Source: a virus. From it: 27,301 bases of DNA. Below, piece after piece: positions 13,972 to 21,355 of the stretch; within the stretch, counting starts at the first letter, position 1, and the number at the start of each line of letters is the position of its first letter. The stretch lies in the IMG/VR virus record IMGVR_UViG_3300009285_011387, positions 1 to 27,301 of that record; one strand, written 5' to 3'. The position numbers were made by a program, and so were the translations under genes. The notes under the pieces are model-generated. The model had not been told where the DNA came from, ran no database searches, and saw only the letters and a list, made by a program, of their open reading frames with translations.

Positions 13972-14211
13972 TCATTCTAATGCCTCCAAACTATTTATTA
14001 ATGGCAATGCCTGACCCATTGTATTCAAAAAAGTAATTGTTTCATCCATTGGAATAGAGACTATTATTCCATCGGTGTCTGGATCATTGAGAAAAAAAAT
14101 TTCTTCCACGCGATTGATTATAAATTTTCCATCACTATCGCGTGCTGCATTTAAATGTCTCATACAATTGATGAATTTGTTTCCGGCAATGAGATATGCT
14201 TTATTTGTCAT
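13972..14211 (-). CDS. Small hypothetical protein
   Basis: The 79-aa product shows M-T-N-K-A-Y-L-I-A-G-N-K-F-I-N and a strand-rich middle ending in a helix (I-T-F-L-N-T-M-G-Q-A-L-P-L-I-N). The layout resembles small regulatory or phage accessory proteins, but no family is clear. Its start overlaps the upstream stop as ATGA. No Cys pair and no membrane segment. Confidence 0.6.
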   Translation of the reverse strand: MTNKAYLIAGNKFINCMRHLNAARDSDGKFIINRVEEIFFLNDPDTDGIIVSIPMDETITFLNTMGQALPLINSLEALE

Positions 14212-14375
14212 ACCGGAACTTTTTCTGGCACTTTGAATGGTCCTGGTGCTTCAATTGGCTGATCCACATCAATTCGTTCTGGAACTTCGGTAGGGAATTC
14301 GACCGGTTCAAATTCGATTTCTGGATCACAAAAGTCACGATCTGGGAAGGATGGTAAAGTAATAGTTTTAGTCAT
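14208..14375 (-). CDS. Small acidic Pro/Glu-rich protein
   Basis: This 55-aa gene reads M-T-K-T-I-T-L-P-S-F-P-D-R-D-F and then repeats P-V-E-F-P-T-E-V-P-E, ending V-P-E-K-V-P-V. It is rich in Pro, Glu and Val and probably has little fixed structure. AAGGA lies 9 nt upstream of ATG 14375, and the stop overlaps the next start as ATGA, both strong signs of a real gene. Function unknown; a flexible linker or inhibitor-like peptide is possible. Confidence 0.65.
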   Translation of the reverse strand: MTKTITLPSFPDRDFCDPEIEFEPVEFPTEVPERIDVDQPIEAPGPFKVPEKVPV

Positions 14376-14392
14376 TATTTAATGTCCTTATT

Positions 14393-14836
14393 TCAAAGAT
14401 TACTCTTTCTTATAACAACCATCTCTATAGCAACAGGAACACTACTTATTCTTGCGCGATACTTATCGAGGGTTGCTTTTGCAATTTTATCATAAGGGGG
14501 GCCTCCGTATTTTGGCAAGACAATACTATAAAGAAAAACACCCCATGATCTAACAAGATCGTCTTCAATAATTGCTTTACCTAAAACCTGTACGGTCGCA
14601 AGCACAGGGACGATAGAATCAGAATCTTTTCCAGGAAATACATAGAAATGCTTTGCATAAACCAATGACAAAGTTGATGTCATGCCGCATGTGCAATCCT
14701 CAATTGGAGAAAAATAGGAATGCTTTTTGCAAGGGGCAGTAACAATTCGGTTAGGCCATTCTAGCTCAGACGAATAATAAGAAAGCAAGGTTTCGTTGAC
14801 ACAATCAAAATAAAATGGCTTAAATGCTAATAACAT
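14393..14836 (-). CDS. Hypothetical protein with a Cys/His cluster
   Basis: The 147-aa product has A-P-C-K-K-H-S-Y-F-S-P-I-E-D-C-T-C-G in the first third, a possible metal site followed by a mixed alpha/beta region. The arrangement (W..., A-P-C-x2-H, C-x-C-G) recalls hypothetical proteins from actinobacterial and other mobile elements, but I cannot name a family. A GAGGTG ribosome site lies at good spacing inside the end of the preceding gene. Confidence 0.6.
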   Translation of the reverse strand: MLLAFKPFYFDCVNETLLSYYSSELEWPNRIVTAPCKKHSYFSPIEDCTCGMTSTLSLVYAKHFYVFPGKDSDSIVPVLATVQVLGKAIIEDDLVRSWGVFLYSIVLPKYGGPPYDKIAKATLDKYRARISSVPVAIEMVVIRKSNL

Positions 14837-15328
14837 TTATTCACCTCTTTCTGAGTAAACAATATCTTTTTGCATCCACGCCGTTCCAGCATTTTCGCGG
14901 CTTTCTCGCCCTTCCCATTCGTTCTTCTCTGATTGCCAATGTAATGTTTCCGCAAGGCCAGCTGCGGCCAGAATATAGATCAAGGCCATTCCCAAATTGG
15001 GAATAATAGAATAAGTAGCGTAAAGTATCATCGCACTCCATGTTCCGGTGCAAGTTGGGCAACAAAGCATATCGCCAATTGCGTAACGCAATCCCGTACC
15101 GGTTGCCTCAACCGAATCGCCAGCGCCGGACGAATCTTTTACAACTTTCGTGAATGGTTTTCGTAGCCAGTCAAATACAAAATTGAAAGCGATTGCTCGT
15201 CCGCATCGAAAAGATGCAAACGCAAGAGCAATCAGAGTAAAATAATTCATTTCTGCAAATTTGTAGACGCTGATCGTTACAACGGCCATCAAAAACAAAG
15301 CGACAAAGACGATATGCCAGTTTTTCAT
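14837..15328 (-). CDS. DUF1360-like small membrane protein
   Basis: The 163-aa protein has hydrophobic segments at about 5-23, 28-42 and 98-128. The signature L-C-C-P-T-C-T-G-T-W (88-97) matches the L-x-C-P-x-C-x-G-x-W of DUF1360. The middle helix pair with F-R-C-G-R fits too. Function of the family is unknown; it occurs in Gram-positive bacteria and phages. ATG 15328 is preceded by AAGGAT; a longer frame to 15358 would begin within a few bases of the -10 box and is rejected. It is the first gene of the operon that ends with mazG and the CRISPR-like repeat. Confidence 0.75.
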   Translation of the reverse strand: MKNWHIVFVALFLMAVVTISVYKFAEMNYFTLIALAFASFRCGRAIAFNFVFDWLRKPFTKVVKDSSGAGDSVEATGTGLRYAIGDMLCCPTCTGTWSAMILYATYSIIPNLGMALIYILAAAGLAETLHWQSEKNEWEGRESRENAGTAWMQKDIVYSERGE

Positions 15329-15360
15329 TTTTTTATCCTTGTTTTTATCAGAATACAAGA

Positions 15361-15388
15361 ATTATACTACGATTATGGTCATTGTCAA
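15361..15388 (-). promoter_or_regulatory. Early promoter A with ATGGTCAT operator
   Basis: On the - strand TTGACA (15383-15388), 16 nt, then TATAAT (15361-15366): both boxes are consensus. The spacer holds ATGACCATAAT, 12 of 14 matches to the palindrome ATTATGRYCATAAT found at other promoters of this block. It drives the DUF1360-to-mazG operon. Confidence 0.8.
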
Positions 15389-15403
15389 GATGTAAAACGA
15401 AAG

Positions 15404-17986
15404 TCAAAATAATTTTGGCATTTGGTCACGCCCGGTACGCTTGCGATCAATTTTCTCTTTACTGGATTGCTCATTGTATTGTTTGAGTAAAACTTTTGGA
15501 TCGGTAGTTTGATAAGTTTTGACTAAATTTTGCCAAAATTCCCATCGTCTTTGTCCGACTGGAATATATTTATCAGTCATTTCGATAGCTGTTATATCGT
15601 CCCAGCCAGCCAAAAATGCGCCGATGCTTTCTGAAAGCACACCAGAAAAAGGGTTTAAGAGTCGGCGTGGTGAGTAGCGATCAGGAGGCAAAAAAAGTGA
15701 GGCAATATAACGCGTAAGAGATATAGGCTTAAGAGTAGGATGTGGATTTTTTGCTGCTATGATATGTCCGCTATCCTCATCCCGATATTCTTTCTCTGAC
15801 AAATCATTTAGCCCAGCATCGCGCTCAGATGGTGCTACTTTGCTGAAATACATTACAGGATCAGCGCCTGCTAATTGCTCCTCGATTTCATAATTCCAAC
15901 CGGCTTGAAAAAAGAAACGAGATGCGCCGCCTTCATCGTCATAGCCTCTCGATCCTCGATTCGTTTGAAATGTTCCGCCCCAAGTATTGCCATTTGGCGC
16001 GGCACTTGGGTTTTCAATATATTGGCTTTTTGTATTGCCGGATTGATTATTTAGTAATTTTGCTGGACACTCATCAACGCATTCCCAAATATCAACAATG
16101 CTCTCTGCCATTTCTTCACTCTCAAACTCATGTCCCGCGCCATTTCCAAACGGTTTCATGCCATCGGTAAATCGATTGATTTGATATCCTGGCACAACTT
16201 CTTGCCCAATAATTTTACAGCCGGACGAATGAATTATAGCAAAATTCGCGGGCCAGCGACCTTTACTCCCATCGTAAAGCATCTCTTTGCGATCTACATT
16301 TTTCCAATTTAATGATGTTCCACTGGCAAGTCTGCCTTTGTCAAGAAAACTCTTTGCCTCTGATCCAATTCTACCAGCGTCAATGTTATATGCGCCCGCG
16401 CCGGTTTGGGTAATGTTATCAAGTGGTTTACCATAATACGGCTTCTGAAAACAAATTAAGGGTTCGGCTGCCATTTTTAGGCTTTGCAAGCCATATCGAT
16501 GACCGGCCCAAATTTCTTCCATTTCTGGATTGTCATCTTTTATGCGTGTTCCCTTCGGAAATCCCTGCGCGTACGCGTACAAGAATATGCTATCGTGGAT
16601 CAAGAGTCCAGCATTTTCCATCGCAACGGCCATCCGATGAAAGTTGCGCGCACTGGCAAAAGATATTCCCATTGCGCCTGGATAAAGATGTTCTGCTAAA
16701 GCCGCCCAGGTTTCAGGCTGAAACGCGACCTCGCCGCCATCCCATGAATTAGATGACCAAATAGAACGTCCGTTTTTGCGAACCATCAAGAGATGATTTA
16801 TGTCTAGTGTAATATCATATACATAACCACTATAAGGAACAAAAAACAATCTCTGTTTACCGCTTTTGTGATCTGTTTTCTCAAACCAGAAAGATTTATT
16901 GTCTTTCAAGAAAGTTAATACATATCGCGGTTGAACATGCGATATATTTGGATTATTGCATACAAATCTATCTTCACCTTCATGCTCTGCAAGAGTACAA
17001 CTATGACCAGTCAAAATTGCTAATCGCTGTACAGAATTAGACAGCTCTTTGCTTGATGTAAAAAACTGAACAAAGTCATATTTTTCGCTAACATGACCGT
17101 CTGTAGACAAAAGACCATCCAATAATTCTTGAAGAAGATCACATGAATAATCAAAAATATGATTTGGAATACATTTATTTTCTGCACCGATTCCAAATGA
17201 TCTTAGGTATTCCATCAAATTTTTGTTATAAATCATGGTTTGTTTATTATATTGAGTATATTTCACACCCAGTTTGTCAAGAACATTTTTTATGTTCTTT
17301 TTCTTGCGATCAATCTTCGCGGCAATAGTAATGAAATTCTGTTTCCAGGGTTGATTCTTCCGTTCAACTACTGATCCATCACCAATAAAGATTCCTAAGA
17401 AACGCATAAATTCATGGGCAGGAAATATATCTGGCCCAATCTGTATTGTGTCAAAGGAATTTCCTTCTTTCCAGTTTCCCTGGTTGGTCATCCGAAAAAC
17501 ATCTGGACATTGATCGGCTCGGATAAAATTCCATTTTGGCAGATTGTTTTGACTGCCAACAAAAAGCTTGTGATTTGGCGTAACCATCAAATCAATACTT
17601 CTGCCAGTAAAATGATACAAAATGCCATCATACTCAAACTTTTGATAATCAATAATATTAGCCATTTCTATTTCAAATGAGTTTGGATTTAAAGAATAAA
17701 TAGTACCATCATAGCGGTTTTCCACAATGTCTTTCATTGAAATCCAACCATCAACGGTTAATACTTCTGTTTCAGGCGTATAGCATTGTCCCATGAATCC
17801 CTTGGACGCCCTTTGAAACAAACCATCTGTACCAAACTTTGCTTTTGCGCTATCTTTACCACCAAATCTTTTGACAATACTGGTCAAGTGGTACGGCGCA
17901 TCACAAATCAGCGCGTGAAATTTAGGACCGTCATAACTCTTTGCCCAATCTTCAACTTTAGCATGAATATAATCCAGTTTTGCCAT
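15404..17986 (-). CDS. Beta-class DNA methyltransferase interrupted by an intein
   Basis: The 860-aa precursor starts with motif IV D-A-P-Y (29-32) and has motif I N-P-F-S-G (778-782) near the end, an order typical of beta-class amino-methyltransferases (N6-adenine or N4-cytosine). N-P-H-P-T-L-K-P and A-I-E-M-T-D-K-Y are the later motifs. The intein is residues 68-413; after splicing, G-F-M-G-Q joins S-W-D-G-G-E-V-A-F, giving a mature protein of 514 aa. A large region between the motifs would hold target recognition. There is no restriction enzyme nearby, so it probably protects phage DNA. The start is the ATG at 17986, about 130 nt after the thyA stop, behind two direct repeats. Confidence 0.88.
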   Translation of the reverse strand: MAKLDYIHAKVEDWAKSYDGPKFHALICDAPYHLTSIVKRFGGKDSAKAKFGTDGLFQRASKGFMGQCYTPETEVLTVDGWISMKDIVENRYDGTIYSLNPNSFEIEMANIIDYQKFEYDGILYHFTGRSIDLMVTPNHKLFVGSQNNLPKWNFIRADQCPDVFRMTNQGNWKEGNSFDTIQIGPDIFPAHEFMRFLGIFIGDGSVVERKNQPWKQNFITIAAKIDRKKKNIKNVLDKLGVKYTQYNKQTMIYNKNLMEYLRSFGIGAENKCIPNHIFDYSCDLLQELLDGLLSTDGHVSEKYDFVQFFTSSKELSNSVQRLAILTGHSCTLAEHEGEDRFVCNNPNISHVQPRYVLTFLKDNKSFWFEKTDHKSGKQRLFFVPYSGYVYDITLDINHLLMVRKNGRSIWSSNSWDGGEVAFQPETWAALAEHLYPGAMGISFASARNFHRMAVAMENAGLLIHDSIFLYAYAQGFPKGTRIKDDNPEMEEIWAGHRYGLQSLKMAAEPLICFQKPYYGKPLDNITQTGAGAYNIDAGRIGSEAKSFLDKGRLASGTSLNWKNVDRKEMLYDGSKGRWPANFAIIHSSGCKIIGQEVVPGYQINRFTDGMKPFGNGAGHEFESEEMAESIVDIWECVDECPAKLLNNQSGNTKSQYIENPSAAPNGNTWGGTFQTNRGSRGYDDEGGASRFFFQAGWNYEIEEQLAGADPVMYFSKVAPSERDAGLNDLSEKEYRDEDSGHIIAAKNPHPTLKPISLTRYIASLFLPPDRYSPRRLLNPFSGVLSESIGAFLAGWDDITAIEMTDKYIPVGQRRWEFWQNLVKTYQTTDPKVLLKQYNEQSSKEKIDRKRTGRDQMPKLF
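16748..17785 (-). other. Intein in the DNA methyltransferase, with LAGLIDADG endonuclease
   Basis: The 346-aa intein begins C-Y-T-P-E-T-E-V-L-T (block A) and has V-T-P-N-H-K-L (block B). Endonuclease motifs are F-L-G-I-F-I-G-D-G-S and L-L-D-G-L-L-S-T-D-G-H, which hold the two acidic residues of a LAGLIDADG homing enzyme. Block F is Y-V-Y-D-I-T-L-D-I-N-H. It ends R-S-I-W-S-S-N with Ser as the +1 residue. The penultimate residue is Ser rather than the usual His. The insertion lies beside a conserved G-F-M-G motif, as inteins tend to do. Both splice ends and the nuclease look intact. Confidence 0.92.
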
Positions 17987-18039
17987 AGGGACTTTTTGCC
18001 TTTTTAGATTTTTAGGCCAAATTTGCCAATTTTTTAATG

Positions 18040-18103
18040 CTCTTGCAAAATAATTTCAAAATTTCTTGGTATTCTCTTGCAAAATAATTTCGAAATTTCT
18101 TGA
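18040..18103. repeat. Two 30-bp direct repeats with internal palindromes
   Basis: Copies at 18040-18069 and 18074-18103 start CTCTTGCAAAATAATTTC and end AAATTTCTTG; they differ at one or two positions and are spaced 34 bp apart. Each has a centre like AATTTCGAAATT, a perfect palindrome in copy 2. They lie between thyA and the methyltransferase, upstream of the latter on its strand, and may be operator sites. Confidence 0.65.
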
Positions 18104-18112
18104 CATTTTTTT

Positions 18113-18973
18113 TTACACAACAATATCAAATTTTATAGATGGATGACATTGATAATTCTCTAATTTTAGTTTGGTATGATCCCAAGAAAATATGCTATCA
18201 AATTCCGGAATTTTTATGGACGATAGCGGGAGTGGTGCTCGTAAAGATTGAGACACAAGATCATAATAATGTGTTTGATATATGTGTACATCACTCAACA
18301 TCCCTGTCAAAAGTCCAGGTTCGCGTCCGCATTCTTTAGCCAAAAGAGTCAACAAAATGCCGTATGACGCGATGTTAAATGGCAATCCTACCGCAAGGTC
18401 TACTGACCGTTGATACCAAATTAAATTTAGCCGATTGTCGCCAGAAACAACCACTTGCCATAAAACGTGACATGGGGGGAGTGCCATCTGGTCTAATTCA
18501 GCCACATTCCATGCAGATACCAATAGCCTTCGGCTGAACGGGTCAACTTTCAACGTTTCTACAAGGTCTACTAATTGATTGTACTGATTTGTCAGCCCGG
18601 TCGTACTCGCTCCCCATCCAACCCATTGCGCCCCGTAGATTGGTCCCAAATCCGGTTCTGCAAGCATCGCTGCCTTAGACTCAGGATCATTGTCATATGG
18701 CACCTTGGATGGATTCGCCCATTCGTCCCAGATATGACAACCACGATCTTGAAACCAACGCTTATCAGTAATGCCTCTTAGAAATCCATCTAACTCAACT
18801 GCGATAAGTCTAATTGGCATTTTTTTTGTTGTCAACAAAGGGAATCCTTCGCTCATGTCATGTTGAAACATCGCGCCAATGATTCCCTTTGTCATAACGC
18901 CGGTTCGATTAGTTTTCCATGCATTCAACGGAGCGTTAAATACACTTTTGCAAATGTCTATATATTGCTTCAT
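18113..18973 (-). CDS. thyA: Thymidylate synthase
   Basis: The 286-aa protein makes dTMP from dUMP with methylene-tetrahydrofolate. Key motifs are present: R-T-G near 23, the catalytic A-L-P-P-C168-H, Q-R-S-V-D (phosphate binding, R189/S190), G-L-P-F-N200-I-A-S-Y and D-V-H-I-Y-Q-T-H (228-235). Asn200 favours dUMP; dCMP hydroxymethylases have Asp there, so this is not a clear sign of base hypermodification. Length is a little above E. coli ThyA (264). The ATG 18973 is preceded by GGGGAT. It follows the ribbon-helix-helix gene by about 30 nt and shares its promoter. Confidence 0.97.
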   Translation of the reverse strand: MKQYIDICKSVFNAPLNAWKTNRTGVMTKGIIGAMFQHDMSEGFPLLTTKKMPIRLIAVELDGFLRGITDKRWFQDRGCHIWDEWANPSKVPYDNDPESKAAMLAEPDLGPIYGAQWVGWGASTTGLTNQYNQLVDLVETLKVDPFSRRLLVSAWNVAELDQMALPPCHVLWQVVVSGDNRLNLIWYQRSVDLAVGLPFNIASYGILLTLLAKECGREPGLLTGMLSDVHIYQTHYYDLVSQSLRAPLPLSSIKIPEFDSIFSWDHTKLKLENYQCHPSIKFDIVV

Positions 18974-19002
18974 GCGCGATCCCCGGTTACAAACTTGATT
19001 TA

Positions 19003-19209
19003 TTACCAGTTGCCAAACAATTCCGTTTCGCTGCCTTCATCGATTGCAAAATGCATATATTCGGGCGGAAGTTGCATTTTGTTATCTACGAACGCTCTAA
19101 TCAGATTGCGAATTAGACCGCTTTTTGTTTGACCTAACCTGTCAGCAGTTTCTCTTAGCCGCTGTTCGGTTTCTCTGTCCAGAACCACACCAACATTAAT
19201 ACTTGCCAT
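19003..19209 (-). CDS. Ribbon-helix-helix (CopG/Arc-like) DNA-binding protein
   Basis: The 68-aa protein has a short strand A-S-I-N-V-G-V-V-L, then two helices (R-E-T-E-Q-R-L-R-E-T-A-D-R-L-G, K-S-G-L-I-R-N-L-I-R-A-F), the ribbon-helix-helix layout. Such dimers bind palindromic operators and repress promoters. ATG 19209 is supported by GGAGGCT upstream; a longer frame to 19239 lacks this. It is the first gene behind promoter B, whose spacer has a palindrome, so it may regulate itself. Whether it also binds the ATGNNCAT operators of this block is untested. Confidence 0.8.
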   Translation of the reverse strand: MASINVGVVLDRETEQRLRETADRLGQTKSGLIRNLIRAFVDNKMQLPPEYMHFAIDEGSETELFGNW

Positions 19210-19248
19210 AACTAGCCTCCGATACATAAATATTTTCAATCAGACATA

Positions 19249-19277
19249 ATAATACCATATTGGGCAATATGTGTCAA
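19249..19277 (-). promoter_or_regulatory. Early promoter B with palindromic spacer
   Basis: On the - strand TTGACA (19272-19277), 17 nt, then TATTAT (19249-19254). The spacer contains ATATTGNNCAATAT (19257-19270), a perfect two-arm palindrome. It has the same length and centre spacing as the operators at the other early promoters but different arms. It drives the ribbon-helix-helix gene and thyA. Confidence 0.7.
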
Positions 19278-19295
19278 ATGTTTTTGGTGATTTAT

Positions 19296-19445
19296 TTATG
19301 CCTTTACTTCAAGATTTTTGCTCAGGCATTCTCTAACAAGTTCCATCAAATCACTTTGGGTAAAGCTTTCATCTTTCGATGAAATTTCCCAGAACAAGCT
19401 CAAAAGCGTTTTGAAAACAAGCCATTTCTTTTTTTCGGGAGTCAT
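19296..19445 (-). CDS. Small helical hypothetical protein
   Basis: This 49-aa gene reads M-T-P-E-K-K-K-W-L-V-F-K-T-L-L and ends K-N-L-E-V-K-A. It is predicted to be two helices. ATG 19445 lies 1 nt after the TAA of the previous gene with AAGGA at good spacing, which supports translation. No family recognised. It ends at the edge of promoter B. Confidence 0.6.
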   Translation of the reverse strand: MTPEKKKWLVFKTLLSLFWEISSKDESFTQSDLMELVRECLSKNLEVKA

Positions 19446-19446
19446 C

Positions 19447-19719
19447 TTATTTTTCCTTTTTGATATAGACTATAGAATACCCATTAGGCGGAGGGCAAAA
19501 ACTAACGTGAAATACATGCCATCTTTCCTCGCCGGGCCTCCGTCTAATTTCATGGATCATCCCGTTTCGAACATACAGATAAGTGGTTTTGTTGTTTTGA
19601 AGAACTACAACACGCCTTTTGAAACCGTTATTCAATAAATCATTGGCAACCTCCCAATATTTCTTAAAAACTTTTTTGTCCCATTGCTTTTCGGCAAATT
19701 TCCATTTTTTTGCTTTCAT
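19447..19719 (-). CDS. Hypothetical basic protein
   Basis: The 90-aa product is Lys/Trp/Arg-rich (M-K-A-K-K-W-K-F-A-E-K-Q-W-D) and then beta-rich (R-R-V-V-V-L-Q-N-N-K-T-T-Y-L-Y-V). I chose ATG 19719 because it forms an ATGA overlap with the helicase stop; an upstream start at 19761 would overlap the helicase by 46 nt. No family is recognised; the basic charge could fit nucleic-acid binding. Confidence 0.65.
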   Translation of the reverse strand: MKAKKWKFAEKQWDKKVFKKYWEVANDLLNNGFKRRVVVLQNNKTTYLYVRNGMIHEIRRRPGEERWHVFHVSFCPPPNGYSIVYIKKEK

Positions 19720-21029
19720 AATCCAAGCCAGCCAATAAAGCGCGATGGTTTCATTTTCCAATCATTCATAGACGAAAACCCGCTTAGGTAAACTTGCAGA
19801 CGCGCTCTCGTTACAGCAACGAACGCTAAACAAACCTCATCGGGAATGCTACCTTGGCCAAGGGATGGGAAAACGCCTTTCCGAGGCGGAGAAATCATAC
19901 TATAAGTGTGCGGCAATAATCCAACCGGTTGATACTCACCACTTTTGAGTTTCTTGAAACCTTCACACCAACCAATGCCAAAGACAAAATCACGTTCCAG
20001 TCCTTTCAACCGGTGAATAGTTGAAATTACTACAAAATTTGACCAATTCTTGCTCTTCGCAGCAGCTCCGGCCTCGATCATCTTATCGACATAAGCCAAA
20101 AAATCAGGTAGAGTTTTGAATTGTGTTGCAATGGCAGAAACCGTATCCAAATCGGACAATTTACCATCTTCTGATTCGTCGTTATCGGTAATGTCATCCT
20201 CAATGCTCAGGTACTTTTTATAACATTCGTCATTGATAAATCGAATAGCTGCCGCGACTGATCCAGTGTCAATGACAAATGCCAGCTCTTTTATGAAAAG
20301 CATCAAATCTTTTGCGCCCGATCTCGGACTATCATGGTAAAAAAATCGGGATTTTTGGTCAATTTTCTCAAAACCCGCCAAGGTGCCACAGCATTGACCT
20401 AGAAAATCATTGCCCAGGTAACGAGTAGTGGAATATTCGCCTTTGTGAACACCAAACGGAATAAGATTATGAACTGATCCAATATTATAAATACGCTTGA
20501 ATGCATTTTCGTTTTCTGGTTCAGCAATAACCCTTAGGTACGAAATAACATCCATGATATGTTTTTGCTGCCAGAAAGACCCCCCAGCGATATTGATATA
20601 TGGTACTTTCCGCTTTGACAATTCGCCCTCGAGATATGCCAGTTGGAAACGAGTCCGAGATGCTACAAAAATCTCGCCCGGCTTTCCGCCCAAATCCAAC
20701 AAGGACTTAATTTTAGATGCTACAAATTCCGCCTCTTCCTCTGGACTTTCGAACCAATCAAATTGAATTGGCGATCCTGGCGCGTCATCGCGTGCTGTAA
20801 CATATTTCATCAACGCCTGAGCATAAGGCCCGCCCAGAGCGCTATAATTGTGGGCGATCAATCGCGATGCCGCATCAATGATTTGGCGAGTAGAACGATA
20901 GTTGACTTTTAGCGAAACTGTTTGAATGTCAGGATAAAAGTCAACAACTTGATTAGCTAAAATATCAGGATCAGCCCCATTCCAAGCATAAATGGTTTGA
21001 TCGACATCGCCTACGATTGTAAGAGTCAT
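19716..21029 (-). CDS. C-terminal half of a split UvrD-like helicase
   Basis: The 437-aa protein starts with motif III, T-L-T-I-V-G-D-V-D-Q-T-I-Y-A-W-N-G-A, and continues with V-N-Y-R-S-T-R-Q-I-I (motif IV), S-T-I-H-R-L-K-G-L-E (motif V) and A-F-V-A-V-T-R-A-R-L (motif VI). It lacks the Walker A and DEXD motifs, which lie in the gene at 21882-23288. Placed end to end, the two halves give a complete SF1 helicase with nothing missing at the joint (E-P-G-K-N followed by T-L-T-I-V-G-D). It has its own promoter (21066-21094) and AAAGGATG ribosome site, so it seems made as a separate chain that pairs with the other half. Confidence 0.9.
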   Translation of the reverse strand: MTLTIVGDVDQTIYAWNGADPDILANQVVDFYPDIQTVSLKVNYRSTRQIIDAASRLIAHNYSALGGPYAQALMKYVTARDDAPGSPIQFDWFESPEEEAEFVASKIKSLLDLGGKPGEIFVASRTRFQLAYLEGELSKRKVPYINIAGGSFWQQKHIMDVISYLRVIAEPENENAFKRIYNIGSVHNLIPFGVHKGEYSTTRYLGNDFLGQCCGTLAGFEKIDQKSRFFYHDSPRSGAKDLMLFIKELAFVIDTGSVAAAIRFINDECYKKYLSIEDDITDNDESEDGKLSDLDTVSAIATQFKTLPDFLAYVDKMIEAGAAAKSKNWSNFVVISTIHRLKGLERDFVFGIGWCEGFKKLKSGEYQPVGLLPHTYSMISPPRKGVFPSLGQGSIPDEVCLAFVAVTRARLQVYLSGFSSMNDWKMKPSRFIGWLGL

Positions 21030-21065
21030 TTCATAACATCCTTTCTCGAATTGTCAATTACAAAT

Positions 21066-21094
21066 ATTGTAACATAATGAGCATAATTTGTCAA
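21066..21094 (-). promoter_or_regulatory. Early promoter C with ATGCTCAT operator
   Basis: On the - strand TTGACA (21089-21094), 17 nt, then TACAAT (21066-21071). ATTATGCTCATTAT (21074-21087) fills the spacer. The -35 box overlaps the end of the 82-aa gene. It lets the helicase C-terminal half be expressed on its own. Confidence 0.75.
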
Positions 21095-21339
21095 TCGTCA
21101 ACTTCCACTAATTTTCCTTTTGTTTTGTTGCCATAGACAATAAAGTGACGTGGTTGAACTGTACCCTTCAAGACTTGCACGCCCTCAAAATCGAATGGTT
21201 TTCTATCGCCCATATTGACACGCCCGATATGAATCACCTCTGGTTTACCGTGTTTTTCGCTGAACTGGTCAATCGCCTCTTGCATCCTGACCTCTAAAGG
21301 CCGTTTTGGGTTAAGCTCGTGCCAAAGCATACCGATCAT
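21091..21339 (-). CDS. Small hypothetical protein
   Basis: The 82-aa product begins M-I-G-M-L-W-H-E-L-N-P-K-R-P-L-E-V-R-M-Q-E and then shows a helix-strand pattern with I-H-I-G-R-V and G-V-Q-V-L-K-G-T-V-Q-P-R-H-F-I-V-Y. GGAGAGGAG precedes ATG 21339. The family is unknown to me. It lies between the two helicase halves, behind the HNH gene, and may have travelled with it or may be an older neighbour. Confidence 0.65.
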   Translation of the reverse strand: MIGMLWHELNPKRPLEVRMQEAIDQFSEKHGKPEVIHIGRVNMGDRKPFDFEGVQVLKGTVQPRHFIVYGNKTKGKLVEVDD

Positions 21340-21355
21340 TTTTATACTCCTCTCC

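Noticed and set aside
18113-18973. dCMP or dUMP hydroxymethylase, hence modified bases
   Set aside because: The Asn in G-L-P-F-N (residue 200) is that of ordinary thymidylate synthase; hydroxymethylases acting on dCMP have Asp.
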